Assembly: GCA_019244165.1 (NCBI GenBank) | Contig: JAFATA010000004.1 | Span: forward strand, 1-37,272 | Length of the DNA: 37,272 nucleotides | Direction of reading: 5' to 3' | Origin: Pseudonocardiales bacterium | GTDB lineage: Bacteria > Actinomycetota > Actinomycetes > Mycobacteriales > Pseudonocardiaceae | Shown: positions 30,572 through 37,272 of the stretch, piece after piece | How the letters are laid out: each line of letters begins with the position of its first letter | Numbering within the stretch: position 1 is the stretch's first letter | Translations under genes and position numbers: made by a program | Notes under the pieces: generated by a model | The model's database searches: none | Seen by the model: the letters and a program-made list of their open reading frames with translations, nothing else | What the model was told of the DNA's origin: nothing

Positions 30572-31539
30572 CTACTGCCATTGCGCCCGCCGGCACCGGT
30601 CGGGTTGTGATCACCGGGGGCGCCGGCTTCGTCGGCCGGGCCACCGTCGCCGCCTTTGCCGCCCGCGGCAACCCGGTCACCGTGGTGGACCGTAGCGCGC
30701 ATCCCGACCCGGCGGTGCGTAGCGTCGTCGGGGAGCTCACCGACCCAGCGGTGGTCGCTGAGGCAGTGGCTGGCGGGGATGTGGCCGGGGTGGTGCACCT
30801 GGCCGCCGTCACCTCGGTGTTGCGTTCGGTGGAGCACCCGGTTGCCACCTACCAGGCGAACGTGGCGGTGACCCAGGACCTGCTCGAGGGTTGCCGCCAA
30901 GCCGGCGTCGGGCGGTTCATCCTGGCCTCCACCAACGCGGTGGTCGGTGATGTCGGCCATGCCACCGTGGATGAAACGGCATCGTTGCGCCCGCTGACCC
31001 CCTACGGCGCCAGCAAGGCGGCTGGCGAGATGCTGCTGTGCGGCTATGCGGGCGCCTACGGCATGGCCACCTGCGCGTTGCGGTTCACCAACATCTACGG
31101 TCCGGGGATGGGGCACAAGGACAGTGTCCTGCCGCGGATGATGCGCGCCGCACTGGCTGGCCGAGGGATCCAGATCTATGGCGACGGGCTGCAGCGGCGC
31201 GACTTCGTGCACGTCACCGACGCGGTGGCGGCCGTGCTCGCGGCCTGGGACCGTCGCTTCACCGGTACCGCGATCATCGGCTCAGGCCAGTCGGTGACCG
31301 TGCTGGAGCTTCTCGACGCGGTACGCACGGTCACCGGCCGGGCGTTGCCTGCCGAGCACGTCGCCGCCCAGCCCGGTGAGATGCCCGCAGTCATCGTCGA
31401 CATCCGTCGGGCCCGCGAGCAGTTGGGCTACCGGCCGTCGGTCTCGCTGCTCGCCGGGCTCGCCACGATGTGGCAGGACTTCGCGGCCGCTGGTGCCCTG
31501 CTCACCGTCACCGCCGGGGTAGGCGGTCGCCAGCGGTGA
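30568..31539 (+). CDS. NAD-dependent nucleotide-sugar epimerase/dehydratase (extended SDR)
   Basis: 323 aa. GGAGFVG near residue 17 binds NAD; YGASK near 150 is the catalytic Tyr-Lys pair, with ST in ASTNAVVGD upstream; RFTNIYGPGM and RRDFVHVTDA are typical of UDP-sugar 4-epimerases and dTDP-glucose dehydratases. The exact sugar is not readable. ATG 30568 overlaps the aminopeptidase stop; the end overlaps the start of the glycosyltransferase, so it likely feeds that enzyme a modified sugar donor. Confidence 0.9.
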   Translation: MTTAIAPAGTGRVVITGGAGFVGRATVAAFAARGNPVTVVDRSAHPDPAVRSVVGELTDPAVVAEAVAGGDVAGVVHLAAVTSVLRSVEHPVATYQANVAVTQDLLEGCRQAGVGRFILASTNAVVGDVGHATVDETASLRPLTPYGASKAAGEMLLCGYAGAYGMATCALRFTNIYGPGMGHKDSVLPRMMRAALAGRGIQIYGDGLQRRDFVHVTDAVAAVLAAWDRRFTGTAIIGSGQSVTVLELLDAVRTVTGRALPAEHVAAQPGEMPAVIVDIRRAREQLGYRPSVSLLAGLATMWQDFAAAGALLTVTAGVGGRQR

Positions 31540-33938
31540 GCCCTCCGCTGGCGTCCCTGGAGACGGGCAGGTTGTGGCGTCGGCACTGGATGCTGCTGGT
31601 ACTGCTCGGAGCGGGCGGTGGCTTGCGGGTGCTCACCGTGCTGGCCTACCAGCCCGCGATCCTCTACATCGACTCCTTCAGCTACCTGGACAACCTCCAC
31701 CAGCTGCGCCCCGACGGGCTGCGCCCGATTGGGTACGACCTCATCCTGAACCTGCTGCTGCCCCTCGGGGGGCTGCGGGCGGTGGCCGTGGTGCAGCATC
31801 TGCTCGGGCTGGGCATCGCGGTCGTGATCTACCTGCTGGTGCTGCGCCACGGTGCCCGGCGCTGGCTGGCCGCGCTGGCGAGCGCGCCGGTGCTGCTCGA
31901 CGCCTACCAGGTGCAGATCGAACACAACATCATGCCCGATGTCTGGTTCCAGGCGCTGCTGGCGCTGATCACTGTGGTGCTGACCTGGCGTGGGCCGCCC
32001 ACCCCGTGGCAGGCCGCCAGCGCGGGTGCCCTGATCGGGTGCGCGCTCCTCGTCCGGCTGGTCGGGATCACCCTGCTGGTCCCGGCACTGGCCTACCTGA
32101 TCGTCGCCGGGTCGCTGGGGGCCAGGGGCAGCGGTTGGTGGCGGATCGGGCACCGCTGCGCGGCGCTGGTCGCGGGTTTCGCGGTGCTGCTCACCGGTTA
32201 CGCCGGCTATTACCGGCTCACCACCGGTGTCTGGGGCATCAGCGGAGCCGGCGGGGGGGTGCTCTATGGCCGCGCCGCGGTTATCGCCGACTGCGCGCGA
32301 CTGCCGGCGGGCAGCGGGGAGCGTGCCCTGTGTCCGGTGCAGCCCCGGGAGCACCGCTTCGGCGTCGACTACTACGTCCACGACCCCGCCTCCCCGGCGC
32401 TGAGCGTCACGTTGCCCCCCGGGCAGTCGGTGGACGCGGTTCAGGCGTCTTTCGCCCGCATGGTGTTCGCCCATCAGCCTCGGGATCTCGCGGTGGCGAT
32501 CCTGACCGACTTCGTGAAGGGGTTTCGTCCCCGCCGCCTCGACGCCGTGAACGACGTGCCGGTGCAGCGCTGGCACTTCCAGACCTCCTACCCGTACTGG
32601 GGGATCCCATCGAGAGTCCGGGCGAGGGCCTTCGAGTTTGGGGGTGTGCCGATCGGCGTCCATCCGGCCTTGGCTCAGCTGCTCCAGGATTACCAGCTCA
32701 CCGTCGGCTACACCCCTGGTCCGCTGCTTGGCCTGGGTCTGGTGGCTGGGCTGCTCGGTGGGCTCTTCGGTGGGCTCGGGATGAGCACTGCCCGCCGGGC
32801 CGGGATCCGGGCCGCTAGCCTGCTGGTGTCCGGGCTGGGCATCACTGCGCTGATCACCGCGGCGGCCTTCGAGTTCTCCTGGCGTTACCAGCTGCCGGGG
32901 TTGGTGTTGCTGCCGATGGCGGGGGCGCTGGGCCTCACCGCCATCGGCAGCAAGCCCATCACCGGCAAGCAGAGCCCTCCGCTACAGCCTTATCCCGATC
33001 CGGTAGACACCGCTGCGGAGCGTGAGTTCATCCGGGTGCAGGGTGAGGTGTGTTTCGCCCCGGTGGTGGTGATCATCGCGGCCTATAACGAGGAGGACTG
33101 CATCGGCGCGGTGCTCGCCAGCGTCCCCCCGGTGAGCTGCGGTGTACCGGTGGACACCTTGGTGATCGTCGACGGCTGCACCGACGACACCGCGGAGGTG
33201 GCCCGCCGGCACGGCGCCCGGGTCTGCGAGCTGCCGAGCAACCGGGGCCAGGGTGCGGCGCTGCGGCTGGGTTACGCGCTGGCTCGCCGCGGTGGCGCCC
33301 GCTACGTGGTCACCACCGATGCTGACGGTCAGTACGACCTGGCCGAGCTGCCGCTACTGCTGCAGCCGTTGATCGACGACGAGGCCGACTTCGTGACCGG
33401 CTCGCGGGTTCTGGGCCGGCAGGAGACCTCCGACCCGGTGCGGCATCTCGGGGTGCACGTGTTCGCGGCGCTGGCCAGCGCGCTGACCGGGCAGCGGCTG
33501 ACCGACACTTCGTTCGGCTTTCGCGCCATGAAAGCTGGACTGACCGGGATCGTCACGCTCTCGCAGCCCCAGTACCAAGCGTCCGAGCTGTTACTGGGGA
33601 TGATCTCGCGCGGCTACCGGGTCCTGGAGCAACCCATGACCATGCTGGGTCGCACCGGGGGCACGACCAAGAAAGGCACCAACTTCCGGTACGGGATGCG
33701 CTACGCCCGGGTCCTGGTGGGCACCTGGTTCCGGGAATCGGTGAGCCCGGCGCCAGCGGGTGGGCCGGTCCTCGGCGCAACCGAACACCAACCGATCCAG
33801 CAAGACGAACTTGACCACGAACAGCGGCAGGTAGCTGGAGTTGAAGGCGAGGGTGAGGATGGCGGTGCGCAGCGTGTGGTCCTTGACGGTGCCGCCGACC
33901 CACCGATCGGCGCTGGTGGTGACGCCGATCGCCACTAG
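31536..33938 (+). CDS. Two-domain glycosyltransferase: GT39/ArnT-like membrane half fused to GT2
   Basis: 800 aa. Residues 1 to about 480 are a multi-membrane protein with an early extracytoplasmic loop (LYIDSFSYLDNLHQLRPDG) like lipid-linked-sugar transferases of the GT39/GT83 kind. Residues about 508-735 are a polyprenyl-phosphate-sugar synthase-like GT2: IIAAYNEEDCIGAVL, VIVDGCTDDT, and metal-binding TTDADGQYD. One chain could thus make and use a polyprenyl-linked sugar. After GTWFRES (about 736) the last 65 residues are Gly/Glu-rich and lie antisense to the GtrA gene, so they are probably not native. GTG 31536 overlaps the epimerase stop. Confidence 0.85.
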   Translation: MSPPLASLETGRLWRRHWMLLVLLGAGGGLRVLTVLAYQPAILYIDSFSYLDNLHQLRPDGLRPIGYDLILNLLLPLGGLRAVAVVQHLLGLGIAVVIYLLVLRHGARRWLAALASAPVLLDAYQVQIEHNIMPDVWFQALLALITVVLTWRGPPTPWQAASAGALIGCALLVRLVGITLLVPALAYLIVAGSLGARGSGWWRIGHRCAALVAGFAVLLTGYAGYYRLTTGVWGISGAGGGVLYGRAAVIADCARLPAGSGERALCPVQPREHRFGVDYYVHDPASPALSVTLPPGQSVDAVQASFARMVFAHQPRDLAVAILTDFVKGFRPRRLDAVNDVPVQRWHFQTSYPYWGIPSRVRARAFEFGGVPIGVHPALAQLLQDYQLTVGYTPGPLLGLGLVAGLLGGLFGGLGMSTARRAGIRAASLLVSGLGITALITAAAFEFSWRYQLPGLVLLPMAGALGLTAIGSKPITGKQSPPLQPYPDPVDTAAEREFIRVQGEVCFAPVVVIIAAYNEEDCIGAVLASVPPVSCGVPVDTLVIVDGCTDDTAEVARRHGARVCELPSNRGQGAALRLGYALARRGGARYVVTTDADGQYDLAELPLLLQPLIDDEADFVTGSRVLGRQETSDPVRHLGVHVFAALASALTGQRLTDTSFGFRAMKAGLTGIVTLSQPQYQASELLLGMISRGYRVLEQPMTMLGRTGGTTKKGTNFRYGMRYARVLVGTWFRESVSPAPAGGPVLGATEHQPIQQDELDHEQRQVAGVEGEGEDGGAQRVVLDGAADPPIGAGGDADRH

Positions 33939-34307
33939 CCCACTGAACGTGATCACCGCCAGGTACGGCAGCAGCTCGCGGCGCACCCCGACCGGGCCGG
34001 AGCACCGCCAGGTCCAGAACCGGTGGATGAGGAAATTGGGTACCGCTCCGGCCAGGAAAGCCGCCCCCCCGGACACCGGGGCTGAGGTTTCGAGAACGCC
34101 GAACAGCAGGATGAACGTCAGCTGGCTGCACGCCGCGGAAACAACCGTGCCCGCAGCGAACCTGGTGAACAACCGTGCCACGCGGGACTGGGTGAGCTGT
34201 CGGAGCACCGCGCCATCCTCGCAGAGCAGGATCGGCGTCCGCAGGCGGTGCCGGGACAGCCGCTGTTTGGTGCTGACCGGGATCATCTGATAGGCAAACG
34301 CATCCAC
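33591..34307 (-). CDS. GtrA family membrane protein (polyprenyl-linked sugar flippase type)
   Basis: GtrA core of four membrane helices (RFAAGTVVSAACSQLTFILL, GGAAFLAGAVPNFLIHRFWT, LLPYLAVITFSGLVAIGV, TLAFNSSYLPLFVVKFVLLD). Relatives move undecaprenyl- or decaprenyl-phosphate sugars across the membrane. The core ends near residue 180; the last 55 residues (GAHQDPGVAHPVPEVGAF...) are the antisense of the GT2 gene and look non-native. GTG start at 34307; an internal ATG (MIPVSTKQ) is an alternative. Divergent from sqdB by 21 bases. Confidence 0.8.
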   Translation of the reverse strand: MDAFAYQMIPVSTKQRLSRHRLRTPILLCEDGAVLRQLTQSRVARLFTRFAAGTVVSAACSQLTFILLFGVLETSAPVSGGAAFLAGAVPNFLIHRFWTWRCSGPVGVRRELLPYLAVITFSGLVAIGVTTSADRWVGGTVKDHTLRTAILTLAFNSSYLPLFVVKFVLLDRLVFGCAEDRPTRWRRAHRFPEPGAHQDPGVAHPVPEVGAFLGRAPGATQHGHGLLQDPVAARDHPQ

Positions 34308-34328
34308 TCAGCCTGGCGGGAGGGCAAC

Positions 34329-35519
34329 ATGGCGCGGATCCTCGTTCTTGGTGGTGACGGCTACCTGGGGTGGCCGACCGCGTTGCACCTCTCGGATCGA
34401 GGCCACGACGTCGCCGTGCTGGACAACTTCGCCCGGCGCTCCTACGACGATGAGTTGGGGCTGCAAAGCCTGGTGCCCATTGAGCCGCTGCGCCACCGGG
34501 TGCAGGCCTGGCGTGAGGTCTCCGGTCGGCAACTCGAGCTCTTCGTGGGCGACTTGTGCGACGCCGAATTTATCCTCGACGTCGTGCGCCGTTTCCGGCC
34601 CGGTGCGATCGTGCACTACGCCGAGCAGCGCTCCGCGCCCTACTCGATGATCGACCGGAAGCACGCGGTGTACACCCAGTCGAACAATGTCATCGGCACC
34701 CTGAACGTGATGTTCGCGATCGCCGAGGTGGACCGCGATATCCATCTGGTCAAGCTCGGCACCATGGGTGAGTACGGCACCCCGAATATTGACATCGAGG
34801 AAGGCTGGCTGACCGTCGAGCACAACGGCCGCACCGACCGGGTGCTCTTTCCCAAGAAGCCGGGCTCCTTCTACCACCTCTCGAAGGTGCATGACAGCCA
34901 CAACATTGAGTTCGGCTGCCGGACCTGGGGGTTGCGGGCCACCGACCTCAACCAGGGGGTGGTCTACGGCCAGCAGACCGATCAGACCGCGCGAGACCCC
35001 CGGCTGGCCACCCGGTTCGACTACGACGCGGTCTTCGGCACAGTGCTCAACCGGTTCGTCATTCAGGCGGTGCTCGGGCATCCGCTGACCGTCTACGGGG
35101 CGGGCGGGCAGACCCGGGGCATCATCGACATCCGGGACACCGTCGAGTGCATCCGGCTGGCCTGCGAGAACCCGGCCGACGCTGGTGAGTTCCGGGTATT
35201 CAACCAGGTTACCGAAACGATGTCGGTCGCCGATATCGCCAAGACCGTCTCAGCCAGTTTTCCGGGGAACGTGCAGATCGAGTACCTGGACAATCCCCGA
35301 GTGGAGCTCGATGAGCATTACTACAACGTGGTTCACACCGGCCTGGTCGACTTAGGTTTGCAGCCACACCTGCTGTCCGACACGCTGATCGACTCTCTGT
35401 TCGGCATTGTCGCCCAACACATCGCCCGCGTTGACCCCTCAGTCCTGCGCCCTACCGTAAACTGGCGCTTCACCACCAGCCTCCCCCGGCCCGACAACAT
35501 ATCTGGGACAGGGAGCTAG
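34329..35519 (+). CDS. sqdB: UDP-sulfoquinovose synthase (SqdB/SQD1/Agl3 family)
   Basis: Makes UDP-sulfoquinovose from UDP-glucose and sulfite. 396 aa. GGDGYLGWPTALHLS binds NAD; TMGEYGTPNIDIEEGWLTVE, SFYHLSKVHDSHNIEFGCRT (catalytic Tyr-Lys), ATDLNQGVVYG and GQTRGIIDIRDTVECI are the strongly conserved blocks that separate SqdB/SQD1 from general epimerases. GGGAGGG about six bases before ATG 34329. Neighbouring glycosyltransferase and GtrA genes suggest the sulfosugar enters a lipid or surface glycan. I see no SqdX-type transferase in the window. Confidence 0.93.
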   Translation: MARILVLGGDGYLGWPTALHLSDRGHDVAVLDNFARRSYDDELGLQSLVPIEPLRHRVQAWREVSGRQLELFVGDLCDAEFILDVVRRFRPGAIVHYAEQRSAPYSMIDRKHAVYTQSNNVIGTLNVMFAIAEVDRDIHLVKLGTMGEYGTPNIDIEEGWLTVEHNGRTDRVLFPKKPGSFYHLSKVHDSHNIEFGCRTWGLRATDLNQGVVYGQQTDQTARDPRLATRFDYDAVFGTVLNRFVIQAVLGHPLTVYGAGGQTRGIIDIRDTVECIRLACENPADAGEFRVFNQVTETMSVADIAKTVSASFPGNVQIEYLDNPRVELDEHYYNVVHTGLVDLGLQPHLLSDTLIDSLFGIVAQHIARVDPSVLRPTVNWRFTTSLPRPDNISGTGS

Positions 35520-35591
35520 ACAGAATTGATCCCATTTGGTATCATCTGTTGTCGTTGCGACGCCGGAGCACGCCTTGGAGGAACGCTCCCC

Positions 35592-35776
35592 ATGTCGGTG
35601 CCTACGTCACCCACCACACGGCCCGCTGCCACCCCTGAGCTGATCAATTTTCGTCCGGGCCTCTCGCCCGCGTCGCCGGTAGCCTGGGGTCGCTCGCCGA
35701 TCTCGCGGGCACCTGGATCGGAAACGGATTCACCCCTTGGCCGCACATCTCGGTCGCGACACTGACCAAGCAATAG
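35592..35776 (+). pseudogene. Heme-binding-like (lipocalin/FABP-fold) gene remnant: N-terminus joined to last residues
   Basis: GGAGGA then ATG 35592 opens MSVPTSPTTRPAATPELINF and then RPGLSPASPV. From about 35690 the sense continues in a different frame as GSLADLAGTWIGNGFT and then directly PWPHISVATLTKQ with TAG 35774-35776. From memory, both pieces belong to one protein family: LxxLAGTWxGxGFN at the start and WPHxSVATLxKQ at the very end, with roughly 300 residues between. So this is an internal deletion plus frameshift. The tail is repeated at 37056-37095. Confidence 0.6.
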
Positions 35777-36453
35777 TCGACGCTGGTGAGGCGGCCCGTG
35801 AGGTCGTTGAGTCATTGCTCCGCGAGTATCTGGGCATGCCTGCGGCCTTTCCTTACTTGCAGGCGGGTGCCGCCCGAGACATCGCGTTCAAACGTATTGA
35901 AGCAGGTGAGGATTTCCTCTCGGAGGACGAGGTGACGCTTGCGGTGGGTGCCTTCCTTACCTGGGACGAGACCGGCGGGAACTACCTGCTACAGGAGCAG
36001 GGAATGGCGGGACTCCCCGAGGTCTTAGATACCCGCACGTGGTTTCATTCGGCGCTGTTGCGCAAGGACATCGAGACGATACTAGGGCACGGGGTTTCGG
36101 CCAGTTTCGGTCCCTCGACGCGCGATTACCTTCAGAAACTGCACGCTGGGCTCGCTAGCCTGGACGCGGTGACGCGCGTCGCCTACATGGCAAGCTTTGA
36201 GGCGCACGCCGAGCGCATGATCGAAGGTCTGTGGGAACGGCTTGCAGAGCTATACGACGTGGACAAGAACGAGTTAGTGTACTTTCATGCCCACGTCGGT
36301 GGTGACGACCCTGCTGAGGCGTACCACGTGGCAACGACTGCTGGCATGATTTCCCGTGTAGTACCCCAGGATCGGGCCGATGACTTCGTGAAACAGCTCG
36401 AGGAGGCATACGGATTGCACGTTCGCTGGTGTGGATCGATCGTCGCCCACTGA
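35737..36453 (+). CDS. Heme-oxygenase-like fold protein (TenA/CADD/iron-dependent oxidase superfamily)
   Basis: All-helical protein of about 238 aa, related to heme-oxygenase-like diiron oxidases. SFEAHAERMIEGLWERLAEL and YFHAHVGGDDPAEAYHV resemble the metal-ligand helices (Glu in one, His/Asp/His in the other); the first-helix ligands (around FLTWDETGGNYLLQEQ) are less clear, so metal binding is uncertain. Substrate unknown. TTG 35737 is the longest start, but its first 13 codons overlap the pseudogene tail in another frame; the true start may be TTG 35813 or ATG 35836. Lower GC than the blocks to the left. Confidence 0.6.
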   Translation: MAAHLGRDTDQAIVDAGEAAREVVESLLREYLGMPAAFPYLQAGAARDIAFKRIEAGEDFLSEDEVTLAVGAFLTWDETGGNYLLQEQGMAGLPEVLDTRTWFHSALLRKDIETILGHGVSASFGPSTRDYLQKLHAGLASLDAVTRVAYMASFEAHAERMIEGLWERLAELYDVDKNELVYFHAHVGGDDPAEAYHVATTAGMISRVVPQDRADDFVKQLEEAYGLHVRWCGSIVAH

Positions 36454-36511
36454 AAATTTACGCACATGGAGCAGGGTTCGTTGCTGAGCATGACAGAGAC
36501 GAGACTAATTC

Positions 36512-36874
36512 GTGAAAACCGAGCCAACTGAAACCGTGCCGCAGACGACGGTCGCCCACTTTCTGGCGGTCGACATTAGGGTGGGACAAGTCGTCGGCGT
36601 CGAGCGGTTCCCGAAAGCAAGAAACCCAGCATACAAGCTATGGATCGACCTTGGTGATCTAGGTATCCGCAGGTCTAGTGCTCAGGTGACCAAGCTGTAC
36701 ACCCCGGAGGAGCTTCAGGGTCGGCAAGTGATGGCTGTCGTGAACTTTCCTCCACGGCAGGTAGCCGACTTCGTGTCTGAAGTTCTGGTACTAGGCGTGC
36801 CCACCGGGGAAGGGGGGACTGTTGTGCTTGTTGGGCCAGAACGCGATGTGCCCGTGGGTTTGAGAGTGATGTAA
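36512..36874 (+). CDS. csaA: CsaA-like tRNA-binding-domain protein
   Basis: 120 aa with an OB-fold EMAP/CsaA domain: [80 protein letters not shown]. CsaA proteins are dimeric, bind tRNA and were described as secretion-related chaperones in Bacillus. GTG 36512 is assumed; the first 13 residues are variable. It is 58 bases after the heme-oxygenase-like gene on the same strand. Confidence 0.92.
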   Translation: MKTEPTETVPQTTVAHFLAVDIRVGQVVGVERFPKARNPAYKLWIDLGDLGIRRSSAQVTKLYTPEELQGRQVMAVVNFPPRQVADFVSEVLVLGVPTGEGGTVVLVGPERDVPVGLRVM

Positions 36875-36875
36875 A

Positions 36876-37094
36876 CCGCCTCTGGGTGCAACGCAGGTAG
36901 GCGGCGTTGTCAACATTCCGTTCGATGTCAAGAATGCCAACGCGACGAGGCTCGATGCAGTTCCCTGGATCAAGACCGTTTAGTAATCGGACGACGATGC
37001 GTTCTTGTAGCTATAATAGACGCAGCCTGTCATACTGAATTTCCTTGACCTCAACTGGCCGCCCATCTCAGTCGCGACACTGACCAAGCAATAG
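36876..37094 (+). pseudogene. C-terminal remnant of the same heme-binding-like family, five in-frame stops
   Basis: One frame reads GGVVNIPFDVKNANATRLDA, VPWIKTV, then stops at 36981 and 36984, SDDDAFL, stops at 37008, 37014 and 37017, then TQPVILNFLDLNWPPISVAT, LTKQ and TAG 37092-37094. From memory the intact family reads like NAxATxxDAxFWIETV...LQLxYTQTVxLNFxGxxWPHxSVATL. The whole C-terminus is thus preserved in one frame, with stops falling mainly where Gln or Tyr stand in relatives. It has no start and is decayed. Confidence 0.6.
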
Positions 37095-37130
37095 TGGTAG
37101 TCTGGTGATCGGGCCTGTGAGCTGCAGCCG

Positions 37131-37272
37131 GCGTGAGGTAGGCCGTCAGGCGAGGTACCACTGTGGGTGGTCCTTTTCCCGACGGCCCCCTCCCGAACCG
37201 GATGTGATCGTTTCTGATCGTCCAGCTCTCCAGTGATTACTCCGTGTTGGATCTCGCGGTGGGTTGCCGGTG
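37131..37272 (-). mobile_element. 3' end of a group II intron, cut by the window edge
   Basis: On the minus strand, 37195-37228 folds as a 34-base domain V: GAGCTGGA pairs with TCCGGTTC (8 bp with G-U pairs), inner GATC/GATC stem, GAAA tetraloop, two-to-three-base bulge. Sizes match canonical domain V (8+6+4+5+3+8), and the AGC triad is present. Downstream, GGCCGTC (about 37185 down) and GACGGCC (about 37147-37141) can form domain VI, and the intron would end near 37131-37140. Any maturase/reverse-transcriptase gene lies beyond the window. Confidence 0.7.

Larger units (their letters stand above)
35738..37095 (+). repeat. 40-bp direct repeat pair flanking the heme-oxygenase-like gene and csaA
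   Basis: Bases 35738-35777 and 37056-37095 match at 38 of 40 positions, and weaker similarity continues about 25 bases further. Both encode the WPxISVATLTKQ-stop tail. They lie about 1.3 kb apart and bracket the two intact genes. Confidence 0.85.

Noticed and set aside
31428..32663. 411-aa open frame on the minus strand
   Set aside because: Antisense to the glycosyltransferase membrane half; Gln/His/Pro-rich and without motifs.
35690..35776. WPHISVATLTKQ repeats as twin RiPP precursors for the heme-oxygenase-like enzyme
   Set aside because: No in-frame start for either copy, and the longer right-hand remnant extends the similarity to a large protein family C-terminus.
36876..37094. Stop-codon reassignment (TAG/TAA read as Gln)
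   Set aside because: All other genes in the window use TAG, TAA and TGA as ordinary stops and the remnant has no start; decay is simpler.

Overview
The window is high-GC, densely coded actinobacterial DNA. Gene order in two blocks matches my memory of the Mycobacterium tuberculosis chromosome: ligA / Rv3015c-like / mnmA / iscS, and dapD / dapE / LOG / folP2 / gpgS / Rv1209-like / tagA / Rv1211-like. Together with the XRE-TPR regulator and small actinobacterial families, this suggests a Pseudonocardiales-type relative; the genus cannot be read from the sequence. Both edges lie in mobile DNA: an IS1380-family element begins at base 1, and the 3' end of a group II intron (minus strand, domain V at 37195-37228) runs off the right edge. 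The window may therefore be a whole contig bounded by repeats.

Layout. 1-2237: IS1380-type element inserted into the 3' part of a ferritin-like gene. 2415-9874: peptide/nickel-type ABC importer (divergent lipoprotein, two permeases, one fused double ATPase, second lipoprotein). 9932-13199: conserved hypothetical, a small protein and an XRE/TPR regulator. 13521-15393: a lower-GC RiPP island holding a radical SAM maturase with a deleted, frameshifted SPASM part, a 59-aa precursor with three aromatic-X-Lys motifs, and an APH-fold kinase. 15382-21810: housekeeping block with ligA, a cold-shock protein, a MetE-like protein, a small peptide of unknown role, mnmA and iscS. 21897-28870: CHAD protein, lysine-pathway dapD/dapE, LOG protein, a collapsed folP-like pseudogene, gpgS, a 137-bp palindrome, a DivIVA-like protein, tagA and a DUF3117 protein. 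28961-35519: leucyl aminopeptidase and an envelope-sugar group (NDP-sugar epimerase, fused GT39-like/GT2 glycosyltransferase, GtrA flippase, UDP-sulfoquinovose synthase). 35592-37272: decayed DNA in which two remnants of one heme-binding-like gene family flank a heme-oxygenase-like enzyme and csaA.

How it fits together. The ABC cluster imports oligopeptides or a similar solute. The RiPP island looks like a cyclophane (triceptide-like) pathway whose precursor is intact but whose maturase is broken in this copy. MnmA draws sulfur from the adjacent cysteine desulfurase. dapD and dapE are divergent steps of diaminopimelate/lysine synthesis, and gpgS starts methylglucose lipopolysaccharide synthesis. 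The sqdB group implies a sulfoquinovose-bearing surface lipid or glycan. The most interesting parts are the RiPP island, the sqdB group and the pseudogene-rich right end.
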